Source of the DNA: Oxalobacteraceae bacterium UBA6704
GTDB lineage: Bacteria; Pseudomonadota; Gammaproteobacteria; Burkholderiales; Burkholderiaceae_D
Assembly: GCA_002454505.1 (NCBI GenBank)
Contig: DKJA01000177.1
Coordinates: forward strand, 1 to 14,851
DNA length: 14,851 bases
Direction: 5' to 3'
Below, piece after piece: positions 6,768-13,444 of this stretch. A program made the translations under genes and the position numbers. Each line of letters starts with the position of its first letter. Positions within the stretch are counted from its first letter, which is position 1. The notes beneath the pieces were generated by a model. That model searched no databases. It was not told the origin of the DNA and saw only the letters and a list, made by a program, of their open reading frames with translations.

Positions 6768-7733
6768 ATGAGCGAACCTCTCCTGCCAACCTACGACGAT
6801 GTAATCGCAGCCGCCGGCCGCATCGCGGGCCACGCGCACCGCACGCCGGTGCTGACGTCGCGCACGGCCAACGAGCAACTGGGCGCGCAACTGTTCTTCA
6901 AGGCGGAGAACCTGCAGCGGATGGGCGCCTTCAAGTTCCGCGGCGCCTACAATGCGCTGGCCAAGTTCGATGCGGCGCAGCGGAAAGCGGGCGTGGTTGC
7001 CTTCTCGTCCGGCAATCACGCGCAGGCGATCGCGCTGTCGGCCAAGCTGATGGGCATTCCGGCCACGATCGTCATGCCGCTCGACGCGCCGGCCGCCAAG
7101 GTCGCCGCCACGCGGGGCTATGGCGCCACCGTCGTCACCTATGACCGCTACAAGGAAGACCGCGAACAGATCGGCCGCGACCTGGCCGAGAAACACGGGC
7201 TGACGCTGATCCCGCCCTACGACCATGCCGATGTGATCGCCGGCCAGGGCACGGCGGCAAAGGAATTGTTCGAGGAAGTGGGCGAACTGGATGTGCTGTT
7301 CGTGCCGCTGGGCGGCGGCGGGCTGCTGTCCGGCTCGGCCCTGTCGACGCGCGCACTGTCGCCCCGGTGCAAGCTGTTCGGCGTGGAGCCGGAAGCGGGC
7401 AACGACGGCCAGCAATCGTTCCGCAGCGGCAGCATCGTCCACATCGACACGCCGCAAACCATCGCCGACGGCGCGCAGACCCAGCACCTGGGCCACCTGA
7501 CCTTCCCGATCATCCGCCGCGACGTGGACGACATCCTCACCGTCAGCGATGCGCAACTGGTGGAAGAGATGCGCTTCTATGCGGCGCGGATGAAGATCGT
7601 GGCCGAGCCGACGGGCGCCCTGTCCCTCGCCGCCGCCCGCGCGATGAAGGACCAGCTGCAGGGTAAAAAAGTGGGTATCCTGATCAGCGGCGGCAACGTG
7701 GACATCGCCCGCTTCGCGCAGCTGGTCGCTTAA
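6768..7733 (+). CDS. PLP-dependent threonine dehydratase / serine racemase family enzyme, possibly a 3-hydroxyaspartate ammonia-lyase
   Basis: A 321-residue fold-type II PLP enzyme. It shows the PLP-lysine motif GAFKFRGAYNAL (K56), SSGNHAQA (80-87), the phosphate-binding GGGG loop (182-185), FGVEPEAGNDG (acidic residues where serine racemase-type enzymes bind Mg2+) and the closing SGGNVD near the C-terminus. It has no C-terminal ACT domain, so it is not the feedback-regulated biosynthetic IlvA; its length matches serine racemase, catabolic threonine dehydratase and threo-3-hydroxyaspartate ammonia-lyase. These enzymes eliminate water from beta-hydroxy amino acids to give an enamine or imine. 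ATG 6768 is chosen over the upstream in-frame ATG at 6708 because AAGGA lies at 6755-6759 and family similarity begins there. Third gene of the regulator/OCD unit. Confidence 0.87.
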   Translation: MSEPLLPTYDDVIAAAGRIAGHAHRTPVLTSRTANEQLGAQLFFKAENLQRMGAFKFRGAYNALAKFDAAQRKAGVVAFSSGNHAQAIALSAKLMGIPATIVMPLDAPAAKVAATRGYGATVVTYDRYKEDREQIGRDLAEKHGLTLIPPYDHADVIAGQGTAAKELFEEVGELDVLFVPLGGGGLLSGSALSTRALSPRCKLFGVEPEAGNDGQQSFRSGSIVHIDTPQTIADGAQTQHLGHLTFPIIRRDVDDILTVSDAQLVEEMRFYAARMKIVAEPTGALSLAAARAMKDQLQGKKVGILISGGNVDIARFAQLVA

Positions 7734-7740
7734 AAAAATA

Positions 7741-7813
7741 AACCGGTGACAGACTCCGTTTTTTTGGAAACATTTCTCCAAAAATGGTGCCTGTCACCGG
7801 TTTTCTGGCAACT
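7741..7813. repeat. Composite REP-like palindrome between the PLP enzyme gene and livF
   Basis: Fills the 78-base gap between two convergent genes. An outer 12-bp inverted repeat (7741-7752 with 7791-7802, containing GGTGACAG) encloses an inner 8-bp stem (7761-7768 with 7777-7784). The 54 bases 7745-7798 align end to end with 13278-13331: core, eight bases, GGAAACATT, an AAAAAT tract, second core. Bases 7781-7813 are the exact reverse complement of 13263-13295, reaching into the livF stop codon. It may also act as a bidirectional terminator (inference). Confidence 0.85.
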
Positions 7814-8534
7814 ATTCGCCCAGGTAAGCCGCCTTCACGCGCGGGTCGTTGAGCATGTCGGCGGCGTTGCCGGTCATCGTGATGACGCCGGAGTCCATCA
7901 CGTAGCCGCGGTCGGCGGCCTGCAGCGCCAGCTTGGCGTTCTGTTCGACCAGCAGCACCGTGATGCCCTGCTTCGACACGTCGCGGATCACTTCGAAGAT
8001 CTTGTCCACCATGATCGGTGACAGGCCCATCGACGGCTCGTCCAGCAGCAGCAGGTGCGGGTGGCACATCAGCGCGCGCGCCATCGCCAGCATCTGCTGT
8101 TCGCCGCCGGACAGCGTACCAGCCAGCTGGCCCGCGCGTTCCTTCAGGCGGGGGAAGATGTCGAACCACTTGGCGATGTCGGCATCGATGCCGGCCTTGT
8201 CGTCGCGCGTGTAGGCGCCCATCATCAGGTTTTCCGTGATGGTCATGCGCGTGAACACGCCGCGGCCTTCCGGCACCATCGCCAGCTTCTTCTCGACGAG
8301 GTGGAAGCTCTGCATTCCCTTCATCGACTCGCCCAGGTACGCGATCGTGCCCTCGACCTTGCACGCCGGCAGCGTGCCGGTAATCGCTTTCAGCGTCGTC
8401 GTCTTGCCGGCGCCGTTCGCGCCGATCAGCGTCACCAGCTCGCCTTCGTTCACTTCCAGGTCGATGCCCTTCACGGCCTTGATGCCGCCGTAGGCCACCT
8501 TCAGGCCCGCGATTTTTAAAACATTCGCGACCAT
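7812..8534 (-). CDS. livF: Branched-chain amino acid ABC transporter, ATPase LivF
   Basis: A 240-residue ABC ATPase of the LivF type that, with LivG, powers uptake of leucine, isoleucine and valine (in some paralogues other amides or amino acids). Walker A GANGAGKT is at 38-45, the Q-loop region at about 86-96 (AMVPEGRGVF, the LivF hallmark), signature LSGGEQQ at 141-147, Walker B LLLLDEPS at 161-168 and the H-loop position in LLVEQNAKLAL. The Glu-Gln replacing the usual His is normal for LivF. The start ATG shares one base with the livG stop (TGATG), so translation is coupled. It is the last gene of the operon; its stop codon lies inside the composite repeat at 7741-7813. Confidence 0.95.
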   Translation of the reverse strand: MVANVLKIAGLKVAYGGIKAVKGIDLEVNEGELVTLIGANGAGKTTTLKAITGTLPACKVEGTIAYLGESMKGMQSFHLVEKKLAMVPEGRGVFTRMTITENLMMGAYTRDDKAGIDADIAKWFDIFPRLKERAGQLAGTLSGGEQQMLAMARALMCHPHLLLLDEPSMGLSPIMVDKIFEVIRDVSKQGITVLLVEQNAKLALQAADRGYVMDSGVITMTGNAADMLNDPRVKAAYLGE

Positions 8535-9304
8535 CAGTGCGATCCTCCCAGATAGGCGTCGATGACGGCCTGGTTGCTTTGAATTTCGTGCGGCAGTCCT
8601 TCCGCGATCGGCTTGCCGTATTCCAGCACCGTGATGCGGTCGCACATGCTCATCATCATCTTGACGTCGTGCTCGATCAGCAGCACGGTCTTGCCCTCGG
8701 CCTTGATCTTGACGAGCAGTTCGCGCAGCGCCAGCTTTTCCGTCGCGTTCATGCCGGCGGCCGGTTCGTCCAGCGCCAGCAGCTGCGGATCGGTGGCCAG
8801 TGCGCGGGCGATTTCCAGCCGGCGCTGGTCGCCGTAGGACAGGAACTTGGACGTGCGGCTGGCGAACTGGCCGATGCCGACGAAGTCCAGCAGCTCCTGC
8901 GCGCGGCGGCGGATCGATGCTTCTTCCTCGCGCGCCGCCTTGTGGCGGAAGATCGCGCCGAACACGCCCTGGTGCGAACGCACGTGGCGGCCGACCATGA
9001 CGTTTTCCAGCGCCGTCATCTCGCCGAACAGCCGGATGTTCTGGAACGTGCGGGCAATGCCCGCCTTGGCCACCGCATGCGGTGCGGACGGCGAATAGGG
9101 CTTGCCGGCCAGCTCGAACGTGCCGGTATCCGGCTGGTACAGGCCGGTGATCACGTTGAAGAACGTGGTCTTGCCGGCGCCGTTCGGGCCGATCAGGCCG
9201 TAGATCTGGCCGCGCTTGATGGTGATGCCGACGTCCGTCAGCGCCTGCAGGCCGCCGAAGCGCTTGTTGACGCCCTTGATACTGAGAATGACTTCTTCGC
9301 TCAT
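8534..9304 (-). CDS. livG: Branched-chain amino acid ABC transporter, ATPase LivG
   Basis: A 256-residue ABC ATPase partner of LivF. Walker A GPNGAGKT is at 39-46, ARTFQNIRLF supplies the Q-loop (84-93), the signature LSYGDQRRLE is at 155-164 (the Y-G-D-Q form is typical of LivG), Walker B LLALDEP at 175-181, and the H-loop is in LLIEHDVKMMMSMCD. The C-terminal IQSNQAVIDAYLG is the standard LivG tail. An AGGA sits 7 bases before the ATG, and the livM stop is 9 bases upstream. It acts at the cytoplasmic face of the inner membrane bound to LivH/LivM. Confidence 0.95.
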   Translation of the reverse strand: MSEEVILSIKGVNKRFGGLQALTDVGITIKRGQIYGLIGPNGAGKTTFFNVITGLYQPDTGTFELAGKPYSPSAPHAVAKAGIARTFQNIRLFGEMTALENVMVGRHVRSHQGVFGAIFRHKAAREEEASIRRRAQELLDFVGIGQFASRTSKFLSYGDQRRLEIARALATDPQLLALDEPAAGMNATEKLALRELLVKIKAEGKTVLLIEHDVKMMMSMCDRITVLEYGKPIAEGLPHEIQSNQAVIDAYLGGSH

Positions 9305-9313
9305 CTTGTTTCC

Positions 9314-10531
9314 TTACGCGGGCACGACGCCGGTCGACTGCGACTTCGTGTCCGAATCGCCATCCGGACGGTCTTCATGCTTCGGTGCCGGCCACAATCC
9401 CGCCGGGCGATACAGCATGATGACGACCATCGCCAGGCCGTACAGCAGCTGGCGCAGCACTTCCGCCTCGATCAGCACCTTGCCGAACAGCTGCTGCTGC
9501 ACCGGTTCGACGACGTGGCGCAGCACCTCCGGCAATGCCGCCAGCAGCGCACCGCCCAGCACGACGCCAGGAATGTGGCCGATGCCGCCCAGCACCACCA
9601 TGGCCAGCACGGCGATCGACTCCGTCAGCGAGAACGATTCCGGCGACACGAAGCCCTGGAACGACGCGAACATCGCACCGGACACGCCACCGAACGTGGC
9701 GCCCATCGAGAACGCCAGCAGCTTCACGTTGCGGGTATTGATGCCCATGGCCTTGGCCGCGATCTCGTCTTCGCGAATCGCCACCCAGGCGCGGCCCAGG
9801 CGGGAGTGCTGCATGCGGCTCGTGATGAAGATCGTGGCGATCGTCAGCAGCAGGAACAGGAAGTAATACGCATTGACGGACGGGATGTGGAAACCGCCCA
9901 CGTCGACCATCGCGCTGGAACCGGGCTCGCCGGCCAGATCCACGCCGAACACCTTGATGGAATCGATCAGGTTGATGCCCTGCGGCCCGTTGGTGATGTT
10001 GATCGGGTCGTTCAGGTTGTTCATGAAGATGCGGATGATCTCGCCGAAGCCCAGCGTGACGATGGCCAGGTAGTCGCCGCGCAGTTTCAGCGTCGGCGCG
10101 CCGAGAATGGCGCCGAACACGCCGGCCAGCGCGGCGGCCAGCGGCACGATGAACCACACGGACAGGTGGATGCCGTTGGTGCGGATCTCTTCGCCCATGA
10201 CGGCGGCCAGCCCTTCGCCGATCGCCGGATGCAGCGCGATCATCGACTCGATCAGCGCGGCGAACTGCGGCGATGCAAGGATGCCCGTCATGTAGGCGCC
10301 CAATGCGTAGAACGCGATGTAGCCCAGATCGAGCAGGCCGGCAAAGCCGACGACGATGTTCAGCCCCAGCGCCAGCATGATGTACAGCAGCGCCAGGTCG
10401 GCGATGCGCACCCACGAGTTGCCGAACTGCTGGGCAAAGAACGGGAACACGATCATCAGGACGAGCACGACGCCCATGCTGACGAAGGCTTTCTTCGGAT
10501 TGCGCGAGGTATTGAAGTCGAGGAGTGCCAT
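9314..10531 (-). CDS. livM: Branched-chain amino acid ABC transporter, permease LivM
   Basis: A 405-residue inner-membrane permease with multiple hydrophobic helices. It shows the LivM landmarks ADLALLYIMLALGLNIVVGFAGLLDLGYIAFYALGAY in the N-terminal half (read as two adjoining motifs), APTLKLRGDYLAIVTLGFGEI, the ATPase-contacting loop GRAWVAIREDEIAAKAMGIN and the final LYRPAGLWP. The C-terminal 20 or so residues (KHEDRPDGDSDTKS) are charged and cytoplasmic, somewhat longer than usual. AAGGAG lies just before the ATG and the livH stop is 9 bases upstream, so this is a compact operon. It pairs with LivH to form the translocation path. Confidence 0.94.
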   Translation of the reverse strand: MALLDFNTSRNPKKAFVSMGVVLVLMIVFPFFAQQFGNSWVRIADLALLYIMLALGLNIVVGFAGLLDLGYIAFYALGAYMTGILASPQFAALIESMIALHPAIGEGLAAVMGEEIRTNGIHLSVWFIVPLAAALAGVFGAILGAPTLKLRGDYLAIVTLGFGEIIRIFMNNLNDPINITNGPQGINLIDSIKVFGVDLAGEPGSSAMVDVGGFHIPSVNAYYFLFLLLTIATIFITSRMQHSRLGRAWVAIREDEIAAKAMGINTRNVKLLAFSMGATFGGVSGAMFASFQGFVSPESFSLTESIAVLAMVVLGGIGHIPGVVLGGALLAALPEVLRHVVEPVQQQLFGKVLIEAEVLRQLLYGLAMVVIMLYRPAGLWPAPKHEDRPDGDSDTKSQSTGVVPA

Positions 10532-10540
10532 GTGATCTCC

Positions 10541-11470
10541 TTAAGCGCGGTCGGCCACGCGCTCGCCCATGATGCCGGACGGACGCACCGTCAGCACGAG
10601 GATCAGCACGATGAACGCGAAAATGTCCTGGTAGTTGGACCCCAGGAAGCCGCCCGTCAGGTCGCCGATATAGCCGGCGCCCAGGCTCTCGATGATGCCG
10701 AGGACGATGCCGCCGATCATCGCACCGTAGATATTGCCGATGCCGCCCAGCACCGCGGCCGAGAAGGCTTTCAGGCCGGGCACGAAGCCCATCGCGAACT
10801 GGATCGACGCGTAGTTCGCGCCCCACATCACGCCGGCCACGGCAGCCAGTGCGGCGCCGATGGCGAACGTGTAGACGATCACCTTGTTCGAGTCGACGCC
10901 CATCAGGCCGGCGACGCGGGGATTCTCGGCCACGGCGCGCATCGCGCGGCCCATCTTGGTTTTTTCCACCAGCAGCACGAGGCCGCCCATCGACAGCGCG
11001 GCCAGCGCCAGCAGCAGGATCTGCGTGACGCTGATGACGGCGCCGCCGACGGCGATCGGGTCGGTGGACAGCAGTTGCGGGAACGGCAGCGGGTTGCGGC
11101 CCCAGATCATCATCGCGAACGTCTGCAGCAGGATCGACACGCCGATCGCCGTGATCAGCGGTGCCAGCCGGGGCGCATTGCGCAGGCGGCGGTAGGCGAT
11201 GCGTTCGATCAGGATGTTGACGACCATGCAGCACGGAATCGCGCCGGCAATGGCGATGGCCAGTTGCACCCAGCCGTTCAGTTCGGGGAAGTGGGCGCCG
11301 AGGATGTTCAGGATCGTCAGGCCGATCATGGCGCCGATCATCAGCACGTCGCCGTGGGCGAAGTTGATCAGGTTCAGCACACCGTACACCATGGTGTAGC
11401 CGAGGGCGACGAGGGCATACATGCTGCCCAGCACCAGCCCGTTGATAATTTGTTGGATAAAGGTATCCAT
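10541..11470 (-). CDS. livH: Branched-chain amino acid ABC transporter, permease LivH
   Basis: A 309-residue inner-membrane permease, first gene of the liv operon. It begins MDTFIQQIINGLVLGSMYAL, followed by VYGVLNLINFAHGDVLMIGA, the classic LivH opening. The ATPase-docking loop GRAMRAVAENPRVAGLMGVD lies at about two thirds, and FSAAVLGGIGNIYGAMIGG and VLTVRPSGIMGE close the protein. An AAGGGGAG stretch about 12 bases before the ATG, or the nearer GGGAG, serves as ribosome-binding site. A 327-base gap separates it from ispH and holds a terminator-like hairpin 43 bases before the leader's last Shine-Dalgarno region. No periplasmic binding protein (LivJ/LivK) gene is present in the window. Confidence 0.95.
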   Translation of the reverse strand: MDTFIQQIINGLVLGSMYALVALGYTMVYGVLNLINFAHGDVLMIGAMIGLTILNILGAHFPELNGWVQLAIAIAGAIPCCMVVNILIERIAYRRLRNAPRLAPLITAIGVSILLQTFAMMIWGRNPLPFPQLLSTDPIAVGGAVISVTQILLLALAALSMGGLVLLVEKTKMGRAMRAVAENPRVAGLMGVDSNKVIVYTFAIGAALAAVAGVMWGANYASIQFAMGFVPGLKAFSAAVLGGIGNIYGAMIGGIVLGIIESLGAGYIGDLTGGFLGSNYQDIFAFIVLILVLTVRPSGIMGERVADRA

Positions 11471-11797
11471 GCTCCCGTTCAGCTCCCCTTCAATGCGCGA
11501 CGATGCCGCGTAATAAAAACGGCACTTCGGGCGTAGCCCGCAGTGCCGCCGCGTGATGCCAGGTTACGTTGTCGCCATGGTGGATGGCGGCGCTTGCACC
11601 TGTTGCGTGAATCGAAGTGTTCCGCCGCCGAGCAAAAAGCAGCCGGAACCGTGATTTTTCCAAGCGTTCGACATGATAGCGATTCTTGACTAAAACTAAA
11701 CGTGGAAAAATCGGAGCAATTCTAAACAATATTCAGAGCGGGGACACCCTTTGGGAGAAGAAATAGCAATAATGTTGTTTCGGCGCCCGGCGCGCGA
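11471..11797 (-). promoter_or_regulatory. livH upstream region (327-base gap): candidate structured leader
   Basis: No convincing gene is seen. The part nearest ispH (about 11650-11760) is AT-rich and holds two -10-like hexamers on the minus strand, TATCAT (11673-11678) and TAGAAT, neither with a good -35. Towards livH the minus strand has GGCGGCG (11623-11629), its complement CGCCGCC (11586-11592), a small CGCCAT/ATGGCG hairpin (11573-11589), and GGCGGC (11545-11550) leading into the terminator-like stem at 11520-11548. These segments can pair as 1:2, 2:3 or 3:4, the arrangement of an attenuator. In GC-rich DNA such pairings can also arise by chance. Confidence 0.4.
11513..11548 (-). terminator. 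Terminator-like hairpin between ispH and livH
   Basis: On the minus strand the stem CGGCACT/AGTGCCG (11542-11548 with 11520-11526) is extended by CGGGC/GCCCG (11536-11540 with 11528-11532) around a three-base loop, with one internal mismatch. It is followed by TTTTTATTA. It could end the slpA-ispH transcript about 250 bases after ispH, or work as a conditional terminator in the liv leader 43 bases before the livH ATG. Confidence 0.65.
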
Positions 11798-12742
11798 TTA
11801 CGCCAGCCCTTTCGGCAGCGGGAACGTCACGTGCTCCTCGACGCCTTCCAGTGGCCGCACGCTCTTCGCGCCCAGTTCCTTCAGCCGGTCGATGACGGCC
11901 TGCACCAGCACTTCCGGTGCCGAAGCCCCGGCCGTGACGCCGATGCGCTGGTGGCCTTCCAGCCAGGCCGGATCGATCTGGTCCGCGTGGTCCACCATGT
12001 ACGCTGGCGTGCCCATCTTGCGGGCCACTTCGCGCAGCCGGTTCGAGTTCGAGCTGTTCGGGCTGCCGACGACAACGACCACTTCCACCTGCGGGGCCAT
12101 GAATTTCACCGCTTCCTGGCGGTTCGTCGTGGCGTAGCAGATGTCGCCCTTCTTCGGCTCCTGGATGGCCGGGAAGCGTTCCTTCAGCGCGGCGATGATG
12201 TCCGCCGTGTCGTCCACGGACAGCGTGGTTTGCGATACATAAGCCAGCTGCTCGGGGTTGCGCACCTGCAGCGTGGCCACGTCGTCGATGGTTTCGACGA
12301 GGTGCATGCCCTCCTCCGCCTGGCCCATCGTCCCTTCCACTTCGGGGTGGCCGTCGTGGCCGATCATGATGATCTCGCAGCCCGTCTTGCGCATCTTCGC
12401 CACTTCGACGTGCACTTTCGTGACGAGCGGGCACGTGGCGTCGAAAATCGACAGCCCGCGCGATTCCGCCTCGGCACGCACCGCCTTCGACACACCGTGG
12501 GCGGAAAACACCAGCGTGTTGCCGGCCGGGACATCGTCCAGCTCTTCGATGAAGATCGCGCCTTTCGCGCGCAGGTCCGCCACCACATAGGCGTTGTGGA
12601 CGATTTCATGGCGCACGTAGATCGGCGCGCCGAACTGCTTCAGCGCCCGTTCGACGATCTCGATCGCCCGGTCGACACCGGCGCAGAAGCCGCGCGGCTG
12701 GGCCAGCAGGATTTCCTTTTCGTCGATCACTTGAGTAGTCAT
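11798..12742 (-). CDS. ispH: 4-hydroxy-3-methylbut-2-enyl diphosphate reductase
   Basis: A 314-residue iron-sulfur enzyme catalysing the last step of the MEP isoprenoid pathway, HMBPP to isopentenyl and dimethylallyl diphosphate. The three cluster-binding cysteines are present: C20 in QPRGFCAGV, C104 in DATCPLV and C202 in GDICYATTNRQ. HPEVEGTMGQ (132-141) holds the substrate-binding His and the proton-donor Glu (E134), and SSNSNRL supplies further diphosphate contacts. Length and motif order are normal, so it should be active and is probably essential. It starts 4 bases after the slpA stop; slpA(fkpB)-ispH is a conserved proteobacterial pair. No strong terminator lies directly behind it; the nearest is at 11513-11548. 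Confidence 0.97.
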   Translation of the reverse strand: MTTQVIDEKEILLAQPRGFCAGVDRAIEIVERALKQFGAPIYVRHEIVHNAYVVADLRAKGAIFIEELDDVPAGNTLVFSAHGVSKAVRAEAESRGLSIFDATCPLVTKVHVEVAKMRKTGCEIIMIGHDGHPEVEGTMGQAEEGMHLVETIDDVATLQVRNPEQLAYVSQTTLSVDDTADIIAALKERFPAIQEPKKGDICYATTNRQEAVKFMAPQVEVVVVVGSPNSSNSNRLREVARKMGTPAYMVDHADQIDPAWLEGHQRIGVTAGASAPEVLVQAVIDRLKELGAKSVRPLEGVEEHVTFPLPKGLA

Positions 12743-12746
12743 TGGA

Positions 12747-13190
12747 TCACAGCACCGAAATAAGGTTCACTTCGAACCGCACCGGCTGGCCGGCCAGCGG
12801 GTGGTTGAAGTCGAAGATGGCGACGTCGTCGTGCAGCTCGCGCAGGATGCCGGCAAAGCGGCCGCCGCCGGGCGCGGCGAAGTCGACCAGGTCGCCGATG
12901 CGGTAGTCCGCGCCGGGCACCGAGTTGTCGTCCAGCGTCGCGCGCGACACCGGGCGGATCAGCTCGGGATTGCGCGGACCGAAGGCGACGCCGGGCTCCA
13001 GGTCGAACGTCTTCTCCGTGCCCTCCGGCAGGCCGAGCAGCAGCTCTTCCAGCACCGGCGCCAGCTGGCCCTGGCCCAGCATCAGCGTGGCCGGGTTGCT
13101 GTCGTAGGTGGAGACGATGCTGGTGCCGTCCAGCTGGGCGAGACGGTAGTGCAGCGTGAGATAGGCGGAAGGGGTGACGACGTTCGACAT
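12747..13190 (-). CDS. slpA: FKBP-type peptidyl-prolyl cis-trans isomerase, SlpA/FkpB type
   Basis: A 147-residue cytoplasmic FKBP-fold protein with the SlpA layout. An FKBP half opens the protein (LTLHYRLAQLDGTSIVSTYD, then LMLGQGQLAPVLEELLLGLPEG at about 36-57). An inserted-flap (IF) domain follows, and the fold closes with DFNHPLAGQPVRFEV near the C-terminus, the strongest SlpA/SlyD signature. SlpA accelerates prolyl isomerisation and chaperones folding. It lacks the His-rich metal tail of SlyD. ATG 13190 gives the family N-terminus (MSNVVTPSAYLTLHY); a longer in-frame reading to 13292 would run into the palindromic repeat at 13263-13350 and is rejected. No strong ribosome-binding site is seen. 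It is the first gene of the pair with ispH. Confidence 0.92.
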   Translation of the reverse strand: MSNVVTPSAYLTLHYRLAQLDGTSIVSTYDSNPATLMLGQGQLAPVLEELLLGLPEGTEKTFDLEPGVAFGPRNPELIRPVSRATLDDNSVPGADYRIGDLVDFAAPGGGRFAGILRELHDDVAIFDFNHPLAGQPVRFEVNLISVL

Positions 13191-13262
13191 GGCAGTTTTC
13201 TGGATCGGTGCGGGCAAACCGGTATTGTAAGCCAGCTTGGCTTCCGGCGGCTCGCCAGCAAA

Positions 13263-13350
13263 AGTTGCCAGAAAACCGGTGACAGGCACCATTTTCCCGG
13301 AAACATTGCCCGAAAAATAGGGACAGACCCCATTTTTCGGGCAATGTTTC
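13263..13350. repeat. Composite REP-like palindrome between slpA and radC
   Basis: Two modules lie side by side in the divergent slpA-radC gap. The first (13278-13290) is GGTGACAGGCACC, a GGTG/CACC stem with loop ACAGG. The second is a 51-base hairpin: a perfect 19-bp stem (13300-13318 with 13332-13350), one A-C mismatch, then GGG-ACAGA-CCC (13320-13330). Bases 13263-13295 are identical to the reverse complement of 7781-7813. The 54-base part 13278-13331 has the same module order as 7745-7798. Confidence 0.9.
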
Positions 13351-13444
13351 TTCTAAGCCTTGCTGAACACATCCCTATACACATCAGAACGGCTCGCTTT
13401 TGCGGCGCCGATAATGGCCTTTCGACCCCAGCAACGGAGGCAGC

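Noticed and set aside
9375..11234. 619-codon minus-strand frame spanning livM and livH
   Set aside because: Out of frame with both permeases, Arg/Gly/His-rich and without a start context. The permease reading frames have clear family motifs.
8537..11536. 999-codon open frame on the plus strand antisense to livG, livM and livH
   Set aside because: It is the mirror of well-supported liv genes. Its product is an extreme His/Gln/Arg/Asp-rich string without domains, as expected for antisense frames in GC-rich DNA.
11686..11691. TTGACT as a plus-strand -35 box in the ispH-livH gap
   Set aside because: No acceptable -10 lies 16-18 bases downstream and no plus-strand gene follows.
11490..11729. 79-codon minus-strand frame in the livH leader as a gene or leader peptide
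   Set aside because: It runs through the terminator stem, has no ribosome-binding site and no run of branched-chain amino acid codons.
11741..11750. GGGGACACCC as a degenerate repeat core downstream of ispH
   Set aside because: The loop is too short and no complementary arms surround it.
12747..13292. Extended 181-residue start for slpA
   Set aside because: The extra 34 residues would be encoded partly by the palindromic repeat and have no FKBP similarity; ATG 13190 gives the family N-terminus.
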